Positions 18,953 to 26,264 of a stretch of 64,000 nt of DNA are shown here, one piece after another. The stretch is taken from the NCBI RefSeq assembly GCF_002979435.1, contig NZ_PCOV01000012.1:1-64000 (forward strand). The letters are read 5' to 3'. The translations under genes and the position numbers were made by a program. Under the pieces are notes generated by a model, which did not search any database, was not told where the DNA came from, and worked only from the letters and a program-made list of their open reading frames with translations. The stretch comes from Microbacterium sp. MYb66 (GTDB lineage: Bacteria > Actinomycetota > Actinomycetes > Actinomycetales > Microbacteriaceae). How positions within the stretch are numbered: position 1 is the stretch's first letter; each line of letters starts with the position of its first letter.

Positions 18953-18972
18953 ATTTTAGAACAAATCTTCGA
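18953..18972 (-). promoter_or_regulatory. Leaderless promoter with SOS (LexA) box
   Basis: On the minus strand TAAAAT (18958-18953) stands 7 nt before ATG 18946. Overlapping it upstream is TCGAAGATTTGTTCTA (18972-18957), which matches 10 of 12 fixed positions of the actinobacterial LexA site TCGAAC-N4-GTTCGA. LexA bound here would cover the -10 box and block transcription. Confidence 0.55.
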
Positions 18973-18998
18973 ATGAATGAGGGAGGGATGCCGGGATA

Positions 18999-19370
18999 TC
19001 AATCCTCTGGATCGTGGTTCCGCCCGCGAAGCTTGTCGATGTCGCGGCGCTCGCGCTTGGTCGGGCGTCCCGCCCCACGATCACGGAGACCCAACGCGGC
19101 CTGCGGTTCCCGCGCCGGAGTCTTGTCCTCGTAGGCGAGCGCGGCGACCGGTGCCCCGACGCGCTTGACGAGGAGCTGGCGCACGATGAGGATCCGGTCG
19201 AATCCCGCGATGCGGATGCGCAGTTCGTCGCCCACTCTCACCTGCTGCGCGGCCTTCACCTTGTCGCCGTTGACGCGCACATGCCCTGCACGGCATGCAG
19301 TGGTCGCCGCCGACCGTGTCTTGTAGACCCGGATCGCCCAGAGCCAGCTGTCGACGCGTACGGCATCCAT
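18999..19370 (-). CDS. S4-domain RNA-binding protein (Hsp15-like)
   Basis: 123 aa. S4 fold at residues ~4-65 (VRVDSWLWAIRVYKTRSAATTACRAGHVRVNG, then VRVGDELRIRI), followed by a basic tail rich in Arg/Lys (GRPTKRERRDIDKLRGRN). Hsp15-type proteins bind stalled 50S subunits carrying nascent chains. ATG 19370 shares one base with the stop of the YhhN gene and follows GGAAGAGGAGCGCCTG, so it is translated from the same mRNA. Confidence 0.88.
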   Translation of the reverse strand: MDAVRVDSWLWAIRVYKTRSAATTACRAGHVRVNGDKVKAAQQVRVGDELRIRIAGFDRILIVRQLLVKRVGAPVAALAYEDKTPAREPQAALGLRDRGAGRPTKRERRDIDKLRGRNHDPED

Positions 19371-20107
19371 CAGGCGCTCCTCTTCCGGAGCGCGACCAGG
19401 GCGCCGGCGATGATGAGTCCCTGGCCGAGTGTGTAGGTGAGCATCACTGCGGGGCTGCTCCAGGCAGGAAGGGAGTCCGGCAGGAACAGGCGGAACGCGA
19501 GGATCGTGTCGCTGGCGAGGAAGAACGCTCCGCCGACCGCGACGAGGGGAGGGCAGCGGGCGGAGAAGGCCGCGGTGCCGCCCAGCACGAGTCCGTACAG
19601 TGCGACCGCGATGAGGAGTCCGCCGGTGTGCGGACCGAGGAAGGCGATCATCGCGATCCACCACGCGGCGTACGCCAGAGCCCACCACGGCAGCCTCCGT
19701 ACGGCCAGGTAGCGGGCGAACAGCAGGATGTATGCCACATGCGCGATGCCGAAGAACAACAGCATCAGCGGAAGCTCGGGGGCGGTGGGGAAGAACACCC
19801 CGGCGCCGTCACCGAGCCACGAGAAGAGCAGGCCTGCCAGCAGCAGGACCAGAGTTGCGCGCGGGGTCAGCCGCCGAGCGGACAGCAGCACCGGGACGGC
19901 CAGCATCGGCATCAGCAGGAGCTTGGTGGGCCCGGCGAGCGGGCTCGCGGTCGCCAGCAGGACGACATGGAGGATCGACGCCACGACGAAGGGGAGGAAC
20001 GCCCACGCGAACGACGACGAGGACCCGGCGCGACGCTGCATCTCCCCATCGTAGGGTCGCGGCGCGGATGTGCCCGAGGGCGGTATCGGCGCAGGCACGC
20101 CGGTCAC
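19370..20107 (-). CDS. YhhN-family membrane protein (lysoplasmalogenase-like)
   Basis: 245 aa, about eight hydrophobic helices from residue ~33 on (FAWAFLPFVVASILHVVLL onwards). Conserved YhhN segments include LLFSWLGDGAGVF, GIAHVAYILLF and GGAFFLASDTILAFRLF, with the acidic residues that are thought to be catalytic. Characterised relatives cleave vinyl-ether lysophospholipids. GTG 20107 overlaps the stop of the upstream gene as GTGA; the internal ATG at residue 23 lacks RBS spacing. Confidence 0.85.
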   Translation of the reverse strand: MTGVPAPIPPSGTSAPRPYDGEMQRRAGSSSSFAWAFLPFVVASILHVVLLATASPLAGPTKLLLMPMLAVPVLLSARRLTPRATLVLLLAGLLFSWLGDGAGVFFPTAPELPLMLLFFGIAHVAYILLFARYLAVRRLPWWALAYAAWWIAMIAFLGPHTGGLLIAVALYGLVLGGTAAFSARCPPLVAVGGAFFLASDTILAFRLFLPDSLPAWSSPAVMLTYTLGQGLIIAGALVALRKRSA

Positions 20108-20559
20108 GATTCGACGGTGACCTGAGCGACGCTGTCGTCGACGTCGAGGTGCACGGCGGGCCAGTAGCCCTCCGGGAAGTGCTCTCCGCAGCTGTCGATC
20201 AGGTGCAGGATGATGGTGCCGTCAGCGGCGGCCTCGATCGCCTCGATCGTGAGGTCGGATGCGGCGTCGTCGAGTTCGTGCGGTTCCGGCTCACCCGTGT
20301 TGAAGTGGGTGACGACGGCATCCGTCGCGATCCGCCGCAGGGTGTGCAGCCGCTTGACGACGTCGCGGAGCCGGGGGAGGAGCGGGGCGACCTCGTCGGA
20401 TGTCGTGCCCTCGAGCATGAGCTCGAGCTCGGTGCCCTCGACGGACACCGTTCCGACGAACCAGTCGTGGGTGAGCACGGTGCCGTCCGTGAGTTCTGAG
20501 CGGGCTCGTCCGAACGTGCCGAGTTCGGGATCGTCGATGGTCGTGTTCTCGTCGCTCAT
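20104..20559 (-). CDS. Small acidic protein, DUF2004-like
   Basis: 151 aa, strongly acidic, soluble. The C-terminal HLIDSCGEHFPEGYWPAVHLDVDDSV is the most distinctive stretch and resembles DUF2004 proteins; I am not certain of that family. It heads a three-gene minus-strand operon (this gene, YhhN, S4 protein) with overlapping start/stop signals. No function can be assigned from sequence. Confidence 0.7.
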   Translation of the reverse strand: MSDENTTIDDPELGTFGRARSELTDGTVLTHDWFVGTVSVEGTELELMLEGTTSDEVAPLLPRLRDVVKRLHTLRRIATDAVVTHFNTGEPEPHELDDAASDLTIEAIEAAADGTIILHLIDSCGEHFPEGYWPAVHLDVDDSVAQVTVES

Positions 20560-20593
20560 GCTTTCACGCTAGCGGCTCCCGACCGCCGTGCGA

Positions 20594-21178
20594 TCATGCC
20601 GAGAGGTCGAGCGCCACGAGCGTGCGTCCGGGCTTGAGCGCAGTCTTCTCGGTGAAGCCTGCGGCGAGGAACGTGCCGAGCGTGCCGTGGAACAGATCGT
20701 TCGTGCGCTGCTTCTCACCTCCGGTGTCGACCGGGTATCCCTCGATCAGGCGTGCGCCGGACTCTCGCGCGTAGTCGACGGCCGCGCGCAGCAGCTCGCG
20801 ATTGAGTCCGGAACCGCGGTGCTCCCTTCGCACCACGAAGCATGTCACGGCCCAGACCGATGGATCATCGAATGGCTCCGTGCTCGCCGCGGCGATGATG
20901 CGGGTGCGGGGAACCCGGGCCTGACGTGTGCGGGGTCCGATACGGATCCAGCCCGCAGCCTCCCCGTCGACGTAGGCGATGATCCCGGGCGGAGGCCCCT
21001 GATCGATCTCGGAACGGAACATCTCGGTACGCTCCGGGGTGGTCGTCGCGTTCCAGTCCTTATTGCTCAAGACGGGCCAGATGCACTGACAACTCGCACC
21101 GTCGCCGCCCCCGGTGAGTGCGTGCTGGACATCATCCCAACGGGCGGTCGTCGCCGGCTCGGTCGGGATCGTCACCAT
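20594..21178 (-). CDS. GNAT-family N-acetyltransferase
   Basis: 194 aa. Acetyl-CoA-binding motif around residues 117-135: VTCFVVRREHRGSGLNRELLRAAVDYAR, with the R-x-x-G-x-G/S loop, followed by GFTEK near the end, typical of GNAT. CQCIWPVLSNKDWN near residue 30 matches a subgroup of GNAT proteins with a Cys-rich front. Substrate unknown. Lies between the DUF2004-like gene and the tRNA and is transcribed away from the tRNA. Confidence 0.85.
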   Translation of the reverse strand: MVTIPTEPATTARWDDVQHALTGGGDGASCQCIWPVLSNKDWNATTTPERTEMFRSEIDQGPPPGIIAYVDGEAAGWIRIGPRTRQARVPRTRIIAAASTEPFDDPSVWAVTCFVVRREHRGSGLNRELLRAAVDYARESGARLIEGYPVDTGGEKQRTNDLFHGTLGTFLAAGFTEKTALKPGRTLVALDLSA

Positions 21179-21246
21179 GCCGCGACGCTACGCCGCGCCC
21201 CCGACACTCGCAACGGGCCGGTTCGCGGAGGTGCCCGGGATGCGGC

Positions 21247-21252
21247 TAAGAT
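21247..21252 (+). promoter_or_regulatory. -10 box of the tRNA-Pro gene
   Basis: TAAGAT lies 32 bases before the mature tRNA 5' end, in the gap between the divergent GNAT gene and the tRNA. A transcript starting around 21259 would have a ~26-nt leader to be removed by RNase P. Confidence 0.45.
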
Positions 21253-21284
21253 AGGGGAGTTGCCTGCGCGAGAGTGCAGAACAA

Positions 21285-21363
<79 letters not shown>

Positions 21364-21364
21364 T

Positions 21365-21409
21365 AAGCCCCGGAGAACCGCAGAAACACGCGGATCTCCG
21401 GGGCTTTTT
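21365..21409 (+). terminator. Terminator behind tRNA-Pro (element-borne)
   Basis: Inverted repeat AAGCCCCGGAGA (21365-21376) / TCTCCGGGGCTT (21395-21406) with a CTTTTT tail. It lies just inside the integrated element, so the element replaced the native tRNA terminator when it inserted. Confidence 0.85.
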
Positions 21410-21684
21410 CTATGCTCGGAATCAGACGGCCGAAGCGGCCAGTCCACACCCCGTCGACATGGCGCGGAAACGCGACATCACGCGGCGCGAGTGAGTGCAG
21501 CGCTGAGGGCTCGCGGCGGCGTTCCTCGACGGCCGCGATGACCTCGGTAACGCGGCTCGGCCAGAGGTGCGAATACACGTTGAGGGTCGACGTTCTCGCC
21601 GTCGCGGCGCAGAAGAGGGGAAAGGCCGTATGAGCGATGGGCTGACGCCACTCCACGAAGGAGTGGAGCGGCAAGGAGTGTCGC

Positions 21685-22140
21685 TTAGCCGTTGATCGGG
21701 GCTGCAAGGGCTTCCGGCTTTCCGGAATCAGCTACCAGGCGCAACGCTCGCTCGAGGACCTGGAGATCTTCTACCGTTTCCACGGCGGAGACCTTTCCCC
21801 ACCGAAGCGTCATGAACTGAAAGACCACGTTCTCGTACTGCTCTCCGCCCGGGAGCGGTCCTCTGACACGGTTGCGCACGGCGATCCGTGTTCTCCAAGG
21901 GCCGCCATTGACGAGCACCTCGAGTACTTCGAATTTCGCCCCTGGGAGCAAGTTCAGCGTGCGTTCCCACCATCGCACCATGGCTTCCTTCGTGACTCGC
22001 CGGCCACCAAGCGCGTGGTTGCCGTGGAAGACGTACTCGAAAGGGGAATCCAGCCCGTCGACCATCGCGTGATAGTTGCCGCTATTGATCTGCTCAAACG
22101 TGCTTCGCACCTTGCTTCGGACTATCGCTGCGTAAACCAC
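21685..22140 (-). CDS. NTF2-like / SnoaL-like protein
   Basis: 151 aa. The pattern FEQINSGNYHAMVDGLDSPFEYVFHGNHALGG...RWWERTLNLLPGAKFEVLEVLVNGGPWRTRIAVRNRVRG...YENVVFQFMTLRWGKVSAVETVEDLQ is that of the NTF2-like cone fold (SnoaL/ketosteroid-isomerase superfamily): helix, helix, long antiparallel sheet. Ligand and activity unknown. Carried in the tRNA-Pro element downstream of the sigma factor on the same strand, with a 94-bp gap. Such proteins are often fused to or paired with ECF sigma factors, which makes a functional link plausible. Confidence 0.75.
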   Translation of the reverse strand: MVYAAIVRSKVRSTFEQINSGNYHAMVDGLDSPFEYVFHGNHALGGRRVTKEAMVRWWERTLNLLPGAKFEVLEVLVNGGPWRTRIAVRNRVRGPLPGGEQYENVVFQFMTLRWGKVSAVETVEDLQVLERALRLVADSGKPEALAAPING

Positions 22141-22234
22141 TTATCTGCCTTCCCGGTTGTCTGTGCCAGAACTGGAAATCCTCTGAGTGACCCGATCTCA
22201 CTGGCAGCTCCGCCGGATCTACTCGTTCTGATGT

Positions 22235-22741
22235 CTACTCCGCTATGAGGGACTCGGAAAGGAGCGCCACCCGCAGTTGCTCCCGGGCGCGCTGATATCT
22301 GCTTCTCGCTGTCGACGGTCGAATCCCGATGTGATTTGCGGCGTCCGCGATTGTGAAACCATCCCAGTGGACGAGTTGCACGAGTTCTCGAAGGTCCGTC
22401 GGGAGCTGCGCCACTGCGTCGAGTACTTCGAAGTGCTGATCGGCGGGGGCGGTGAACGTCTCCGTCACGTGAGTTACTGCGCGAAGACGGTTGGCTAGCC
22501 GAGAGCGCCGCCTTTCTGTTCGATTGTGGTCCAAGAGAACGTTTCTGGCGACACCGAACAACCACATCCGAGCTTGCTGCGCCTCCTCGGGAATCACACG
22601 AACCCGCCGCCATGCAACGAGCATCACCTCGGCGAGAAGATCCGGTGCGTCGTCGAGCCCGACTCTGCGTTCGAAGTAGTTCAGGATCACGGCGCCGTTC
22701 GCCTCGAGCGCCGCACGCAGCCGGGCATCGCGCTCCGTCAC
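22235..22741 (-). CDS. ECF-type RNA polymerase sigma factor
   Basis: 168 aa from GTG 22741 (overlapping the upstream stop as GTGA; a TTG at 22753 is less likely). Sigma region 2: ERDARLRAALEANGAVILNYFERRVG, LLAEVMLVAWRRV, ARMWLFGVARNVLLDHNRTERRR. Sigma region 4: LDAVAQLPTDLRELVQLVHWDGFTIADAANHIGIRPSTARSRYQRAREQLR, a helix-turn-helix that reads -35 elements. Linked to the membrane protein upstream; a candidate autoregulatory promoter precedes that gene. Confidence 0.9.
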   Translation of the reverse strand: MTERDARLRAALEANGAVILNYFERRVGLDDAPDLLAEVMLVAWRRVRVIPEEAQQARMWLFGVARNVLLDHNRTERRRSRLANRLRAVTHVTETFTAPADQHFEVLDAVAQLPTDLRELVQLVHWDGFTIADAANHIGIRPSTARSRYQRAREQLRVALLSESLIAE

Positions 22742-23334
22742 TGGTCGTCGCAATCTGCCTGCATATTGAGCTGGTAGGGAGCGAGGTCTCCCGTTTCCTC
22801 AAGGTGACTCTTGACGAGCTCGCTCACTGCGAGGTTGAGTGCGCTCTGATACTCGAAGTCCGCGTCGTACATGGCAGATCCCGGTCCCGCGGGTTGCAGG
22901 TCTCCGTTCTCGTCGTACATTGTTTGGCCGTCAGCACGCGCTTGCGCGATCGCTCCGTCGACATCCGCCAACGCCACGATGTCGTGGCTCGCGACGAACG
23001 CGCTCACGATGTCTGCGGGTGCCCCACTCACGCCACCAACCCGATACTCGCAGATGGCACCGCTGGGCATGGTGACCATGAACGACGCATCCGGGTCTTG
23101 CGCCCAGGGATGCCACTGCCACGTCGCGGCTGCTGCAGCAGTTGCTCCTCCTCCGACGACGAGCATCGCCGCGAGCCCAGTCGCGAGCGGGCGACTCAAA
23201 CGTCGTCGTGGCCGGACCTCCAACTTCGTCTCCGAGGCCATCGTTGAGATCGCTTCAGTCAGTTCTGGAGATTGTGCCGAGACTCGAGGAGCCACTGCGG
23301 TCAAGATGTCGTCGAGTGCGTTGCGTTGAGTCAT
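22738..23334 (-). CDS. Single-pass membrane protein, putative anti-sigma partner
   Basis: 198 aa. Residues 1-48 cytoplasmic, starting MTQRNALDDILTAVAPRVS; one hydrophobic helix at ~50-70 (LATGLAAMLVVGGGATAAAAA); the rest extracytoplasmic, with a YRVGGVSGAPADIVSAFV segment and a C-terminal CDDQ. There is no zinc anti-sigma HxxxCxxC motif. Its position directly before, and overlapping, an ECF sigma gene suggests it holds or senses for that sigma (inference). ATG 23334 has GGAGGACGAC in front; the longer frame from 23460 reads into the att repeat. Confidence 0.75.
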   Translation of the reverse strand: MTQRNALDDILTAVAPRVSAQSPELTEAISTMASETKLEVRPRRRLSRPLATGLAAMLVVGGGATAAAAATWQWHPWAQDPDASFMVTMPSGAICEYRVGGVSGAPADIVSAFVASHDIVALADVDGAIAQARADGQTMYDENGDLQPAGPGSAMYDADFEYQSALNLAVSELVKSHLEETGDLAPYQLNMQADCDDQ

Positions 23335-23373
23335 GTCGTCCTCCGGGGCTGTGTCTCGTCCTCTACTTGGTTC

Positions 23374-23408
23374 ATGGCCAGACGAGACGAAAACGTCCTT
23401 GAGTTCCC
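23374..23408 (-). promoter_or_regulatory. Possible ECF-type promoter of the sigma operon
   Basis: On the minus strand GGAAC (23407-23403) is followed after 18 bases by CGTC (23384-23381), the typical -35/-10 pair of group IV sigma promoters. The start would be near 23374, giving a 40-nt leader to ATG 23334. It would let the element's sigma factor drive its own operon. Confidence 0.4.
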
Positions 23409-23457
23409 AAGATTTCTCAGCAGTTCCACCAGGCGGGAGGCTCCGACCCGCTCTCAA

Positions 23458-23496
23458 CAAGGGGTCGCAGGTTCAAATCCTGTCAGCCCGACCAGA
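23458..23496 (+). repeat. attR: second copy of the tRNA-Pro 3' end
   Basis: Exact 39-bp copy of 21325-21363, without the 5' half of the tRNA, so no second tRNA can be made. It is followed at once by a strong terminator (23502-23537) that must have served the tRNA before insertion. Confidence 0.85.
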
Positions 23497-23501
23497 CACA
23501 G

Positions 23502-23537
23502 AAAGCCCTGATGAGATCTTATTCTCATCAGGGCTTT
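23502..23537 (+). terminator. Displaced native tRNA-Pro terminator
   Basis: Inverted repeat AAAGCCCTGATGAG (23502-23515) / CTCATCAGGGCTTT (23524-23537), 14 bp with an 8-base loop and T-rich end. Being symmetrical, it can also stop minus-strand transcription from the operon at 26214-23580. Confidence 0.85.
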
Positions 23538-23579
23538 GTCGCGTCCGGCAGCAAGCTTTTCAGCCATCCGCGTGCGGCA

Positions 23580-24278
23580 TCACAGTCCTGCCCGTCCGGT
23601 CGCCCAGTAGGGCTTGGTCGTGACGGCTCGGCGGTCGAGGAGTCCGTGGCCCACGAGCATCCGGCGCTGCCGCTGTAGGGAGCCGGCGTGTCCGAGGAGC
23701 AGCGCGCCGTGGATTCCGTCGAGGCGGCCGTCCGCGACAGCTTCTTCGAGCCACGCCTGTATCGCGCTTCCCGGCTCCGGGTGGGCGGGGAGGAACTGAT
23801 ACTGGGGCCACCTCTCCCGTAACGCAGCGACGGAACTCGGAGCGGCTTCGAGCGCCACGGTCGATGACGGAACTCCGCGAGCGTAGGCGTCGATGGTGCC
23901 GAGTGCTGATCCGTCGCCGAGGATGAGGCGTGGGGCGGGAGGAAGTCGCAGCGGTCGGTGCTTGGCGGCGACCAACGTCACGTCTTCTCCTCTGCCCAGC
24001 CGGCGTATCCAGGCAGTTCCTGGTCCGTCGGCGTCGAGAGCGACGAGGATGCAGAGCCGGTCATGCCGGGTGGCGCGGTAGGCGGTGTAGCGGCGTGCCT
24101 GGGTTGAGGTCACCATGATCTGGATCTCGTGGCCGGGTCGCCAGCCTCCTGCGGGCGGGCTCGCCCGGAACTCGATGTCGAGGAAGCCCGGCGCGGGCTC
24201 CGCGATATCGACAACGTGTGCGGAGTGGCCGCTCAGTGTCTGGGCGAGTGTGCCGACCAGTGCGGGAAATGTGGGCAT
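23580..24278 (-). CDS. Siderophore-interacting protein (SIP/ViuB family)
   Basis: 232 aa. RPGHEIQIMVTSTQARRYTAYRATRHDRLCILVALDADGPGTAWIRRLGRGEDVTLVA is the FAD-binding barrel of the SIP family (R-x-Y-T for FAD), and LPPAPRLILGDGSALGTIDAY plus ALLLGHAGSLQRQRRMLV form the nucleotide half. SIPs reduce ferric siderophores. No siderophore transport or synthesis gene is nearby; instead it is the last gene of an operon with a flavin monooxygenase, so it may act as a flavin or NAD(P)H reductase for that enzyme (inference). Ends 43 bp before the shared terminator. Confidence 0.82.
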   Translation of the reverse strand: MPTFPALVGTLAQTLSGHSAHVVDIAEPAPGFLDIEFRASPPAGGWRPGHEIQIMVTSTQARRYTAYRATRHDRLCILVALDADGPGTAWIRRLGRGEDVTLVAAKHRPLRLPPAPRLILGDGSALGTIDAYARGVPSSTVALEAAPSSVAALRERWPQYQFLPAHPEPGSAIQAWLEEAVADGRLDGIHGALLLGHAGSLQRQRRMLVGHGLLDRRAVTTKPYWATGRAGL

Positions 24279-24346
24279 GGGGTGCTCCGTCAGTCATTCG
24301 GCAGGGGTGGATTCGTGTCGGCAGTGGAGGACCGCGCGGCGCGCGG

Positions 24347-24742
24347 TCACGGCTCCAGGGCGACGACGAGTTCCACTTCCATGAGCGCCTCGGGTGCGAA
24401 GAGGGCGGGGACGCCGATCAGTGTGCTTGCGGGTGGTTCGCTGCGCCCGTCACGAAGCGGACCGACGACGTCGAGGAGTAGTGCGGGGGCATAGTCGACG
24501 ACATAGACGGTCTCTTTCACGATGGCGTCTCGGGAGACGCCGAGTTCATCAAGCGTGACGTCGATGTTTCGTGCGATCTGCTCCGCTTGTTCCCGGTGGT
24601 TGCCGATCCCCGCCCACGTGCCATCCACCCGTTGGGAGACCTGCCCGGAGAGGAAGGCGAGCGGCCCGGTGGTCTGGACGATCTGGCTGATGAACCCGGG
24701 CGCCCCGTGAAGGGTGGCGGGGTTCGACCGGTGGACGGTCAT
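24347..24742 (-). CDS. RidA (YjgF)-family protein lacking the catalytic arginine
   Basis: 131 aa. Typical Rid fold: GFISQIVQTTGPLAFLSGQVSQRVDG, QAEQIARNIDVTLDELGVSRDAIVKETVYV, and ending VGVPALFAPEALMEVELVVAL. RidA deaminates 2-aminoacrylate using an Arg in PARxxV; here that site reads PPASTL, so the Arg is replaced. It therefore belongs to the Rid subgroups without imine deaminase activity, often found with catabolic enzymes. ATG overlaps the monooxygenase stop (ATGA). Confidence 0.85.
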   Translation of the reverse strand: MTVHRSNPATLHGAPGFISQIVQTTGPLAFLSGQVSQRVDGTWAGIGNHREQAEQIARNIDVTLDELGVSRDAIVKETVYVVDYAPALLLDVVGPLRDGRSEPPASTLIGVPALFAPEALMEVELVVALEP

Positions 24743-26214
24743 CGGTGGCTTCCGTCTGCCGTCGGAGCGTCGCTGATTCCAGCGAGCGCGTATCCGTCCG
24801 GGCGGACGATGATCGACGCGGCCGGGGGAAGGTCGTCGGCGGGGATCCGCGCCGCCTGGACATCGGCGACCGGCGCCTTGCTGAGAACCGCGGGCATCGA
24901 GAGGGGAGGATGACCCGGCACACTCACGCGGACGAAGTGTCCGTCGGACAGTGCGCGGTGCACCGATGACCCGTCGGTCAGCGGCAGGTCGGGAATCCGT
25001 CGTCCCACCCAGGGATCCGCCTCCGCATCCGCAGCCAGCGGCTCGGGGTAGGAGACCGAGAAGCCGGACACCTCTCCGGCCATGGCGCGGTTGGCCTCCG
25101 GAACCGCGAGCAGGCCGCTGACGACATCGCGGAGGGAGGCGTTCGCGGGGGTGAAGGTGGATACGAGCTGATACTGGGCGACGGTGTTGGCGAACAGTCG
25201 TTCTCCGATGGGTCGTCTCTCGCTCTCGTACGTGTCGAGGAGGTCCTCGGGGGCGCGGCCGGTCGCGGTCAGCGCGAGCTTCCAGCCCAGGTTCATCGCA
25301 TCCTGCACTCCCACGTTCAGTCCTTGACCGCCCATCGGTGCGTGGATGTGCGCGGAGTCTCCGGCCAGGAGGATCCTGCCCGCGCGGTAGGTGGAGGCCA
25401 GCCGGGTCTCGTTGGTGAAGCGGGTCAGCCAGGAAGCGTCGCGCGCGCCGAAGTCGCTGCCGGTGGTCCGTCGCAGCGACTCGCTCAGCTCCTCCAGGGT
25501 GAGGGGCTCATGCTGCGGTACATGACGGCGCGCGGTGTCCAAGACGATGACCCGCGAATGGACGCCGTCGCCGGACGGGATGATGTTCGCTCCACCGAAC
25601 TCGTTCTCGCCGCCACCGAGCGGCGCGCCGGCAGGAAGGTCGAGTACGACATCACCCATCGCGATGGAGTCGGTGGCAGGCAGACCCGGGAAGTCGATAC
25701 CCGCGGTTCGACGCACGAGGCTCCGCGCGCCGTCGGTGCCCACCACCCACCGCGACGAGACCGCCGTGCCGTCCTCCAGGGCAAGATCGACACGATCGCC
25801 GCGGTCTTCCACCGCCGTGACGAGCGCGCCGCGCCGTACCTCGACGCCGACCTCGAGCGCGTGCGCCTCGAGGATGGCCTCGGTGCGCGACTGCGGGATG
25901 AACAGCGTGAACGGGTACGGCGAATCGAACGGCGAGAAGTCCAGGCGCGTATCCAGGCCCGCGAAGTGCCAGGTCGGCATCGGGCGCCCGACTTCCAGGA
26001 AACGCGACGAGAGTCCGCGCAGTCCGAAGGTCTCCAGCGTGCGTCCGTGGATCGTCAATGCGCGCGACTGGGTGACCCGCTCGCGTCGTCGCTCCAGAAG
26101 CACGACGCGCGCTCCGCCGAGGCTCGCTTCGGCGGCCAACCACAAACCGACCGGACCGCCTCCCACGATGGCGATGTCGTAGCCTGAAGCCCGTTCCCTT
26201 ACACCGTTAGTCAT
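24739..26214 (-). CDS. FAD-dependent aromatic monooxygenase (PHBH fold)
   Basis: 491 aa. FAD-binding GxGxxG as VGGGPVGLWLAAEASLGGARVVLLER (~residues 16-41), the DG motif TDGARSLVRRTAGI (~150-163) and the GD motif RILLAGDSAHIHAPMGGQGLNVGVQDAMNLGWKLA (~275-310). Closest in pattern to group A hydroxylases acting on polyketides, tetracyclines or rifamycins. C-terminal thioredoxin-like part (~390-491). Hydroxylates an aromatic substrate with NAD(P)H and O2; identity unknown. First gene of a three-gene operon and divergent from a TetR regulator; leaderless start. Confidence 0.9.
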   Translation of the reverse strand: MTNGVRERASGYDIAIVGGGPVGLWLAAEASLGGARVVLLERRRERVTQSRALTIHGRTLETFGLRGLSSRFLEVGRPMPTWHFAGLDTRLDFSPFDSPYPFTLFIPQSRTEAILEAHALEVGVEVRRGALVTAVEDRGDRVDLALEDGTAVSSRWVVGTDGARSLVRRTAGIDFPGLPATDSIAMGDVVLDLPAGAPLGGGENEFGGANIIPSGDGVHSRVIVLDTARRHVPQHEPLTLEELSESLRRTTGSDFGARDASWLTRFTNETRLASTYRAGRILLAGDSAHIHAPMGGQGLNVGVQDAMNLGWKLALTATGRAPEDLLDTYESERRPIGERLFANTVAQYQLVSTFTPANASLRDVVSGLLAVPEANRAMAGEVSGFSVSYPEPLAADAEADPWVGRRIPDLPLTDGSSVHRALSDGHFVRVSVPGHPPLSMPAVLSKAPVADVQAARIPADDLPPAASIIVRPDGYALAGISDAPTADGSHR

Positions 26215-26220
26215 ACCGGG

Positions 26221-26250
26221 AGTATTGCTCTAACAGTGTTAGGCTGTCAA
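26221..26250 (-). promoter_or_regulatory. Monooxygenase promoter with TetR operator
   Basis: Minus strand: -35 TTGACA (26250-26245), 18-bp spacer, -10 AATACT (26226-26221), start at ATG 26214 (leaderless). The spacer holds CTAACAGTGTTAG (26230-26242), a perfect 6+1+6 palindrome; a weaker relative, CTTACACCGTTAG, lies at 26198-26210 over the first codons. TetR bound at the first site would lock the promoter. Confidence 0.65.
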
Positions 26251-26264
26251 GCGGAGGGATGCCG

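Noticed and set aside
18948..18985. Inverted repeat CCCTCATT/AATGAGGG as a terminator
   Set aside because: Only 8 bp with a 20-base loop and no T run, and it overlaps the promoter/SOS box of the DUF222 gene.
23335..23460. Longer start for the anti-sigma-like protein
   Set aside because: The extension covers the presumed promoter and reaches the att repeat; GGAGGAC before 23334 marks the real start.
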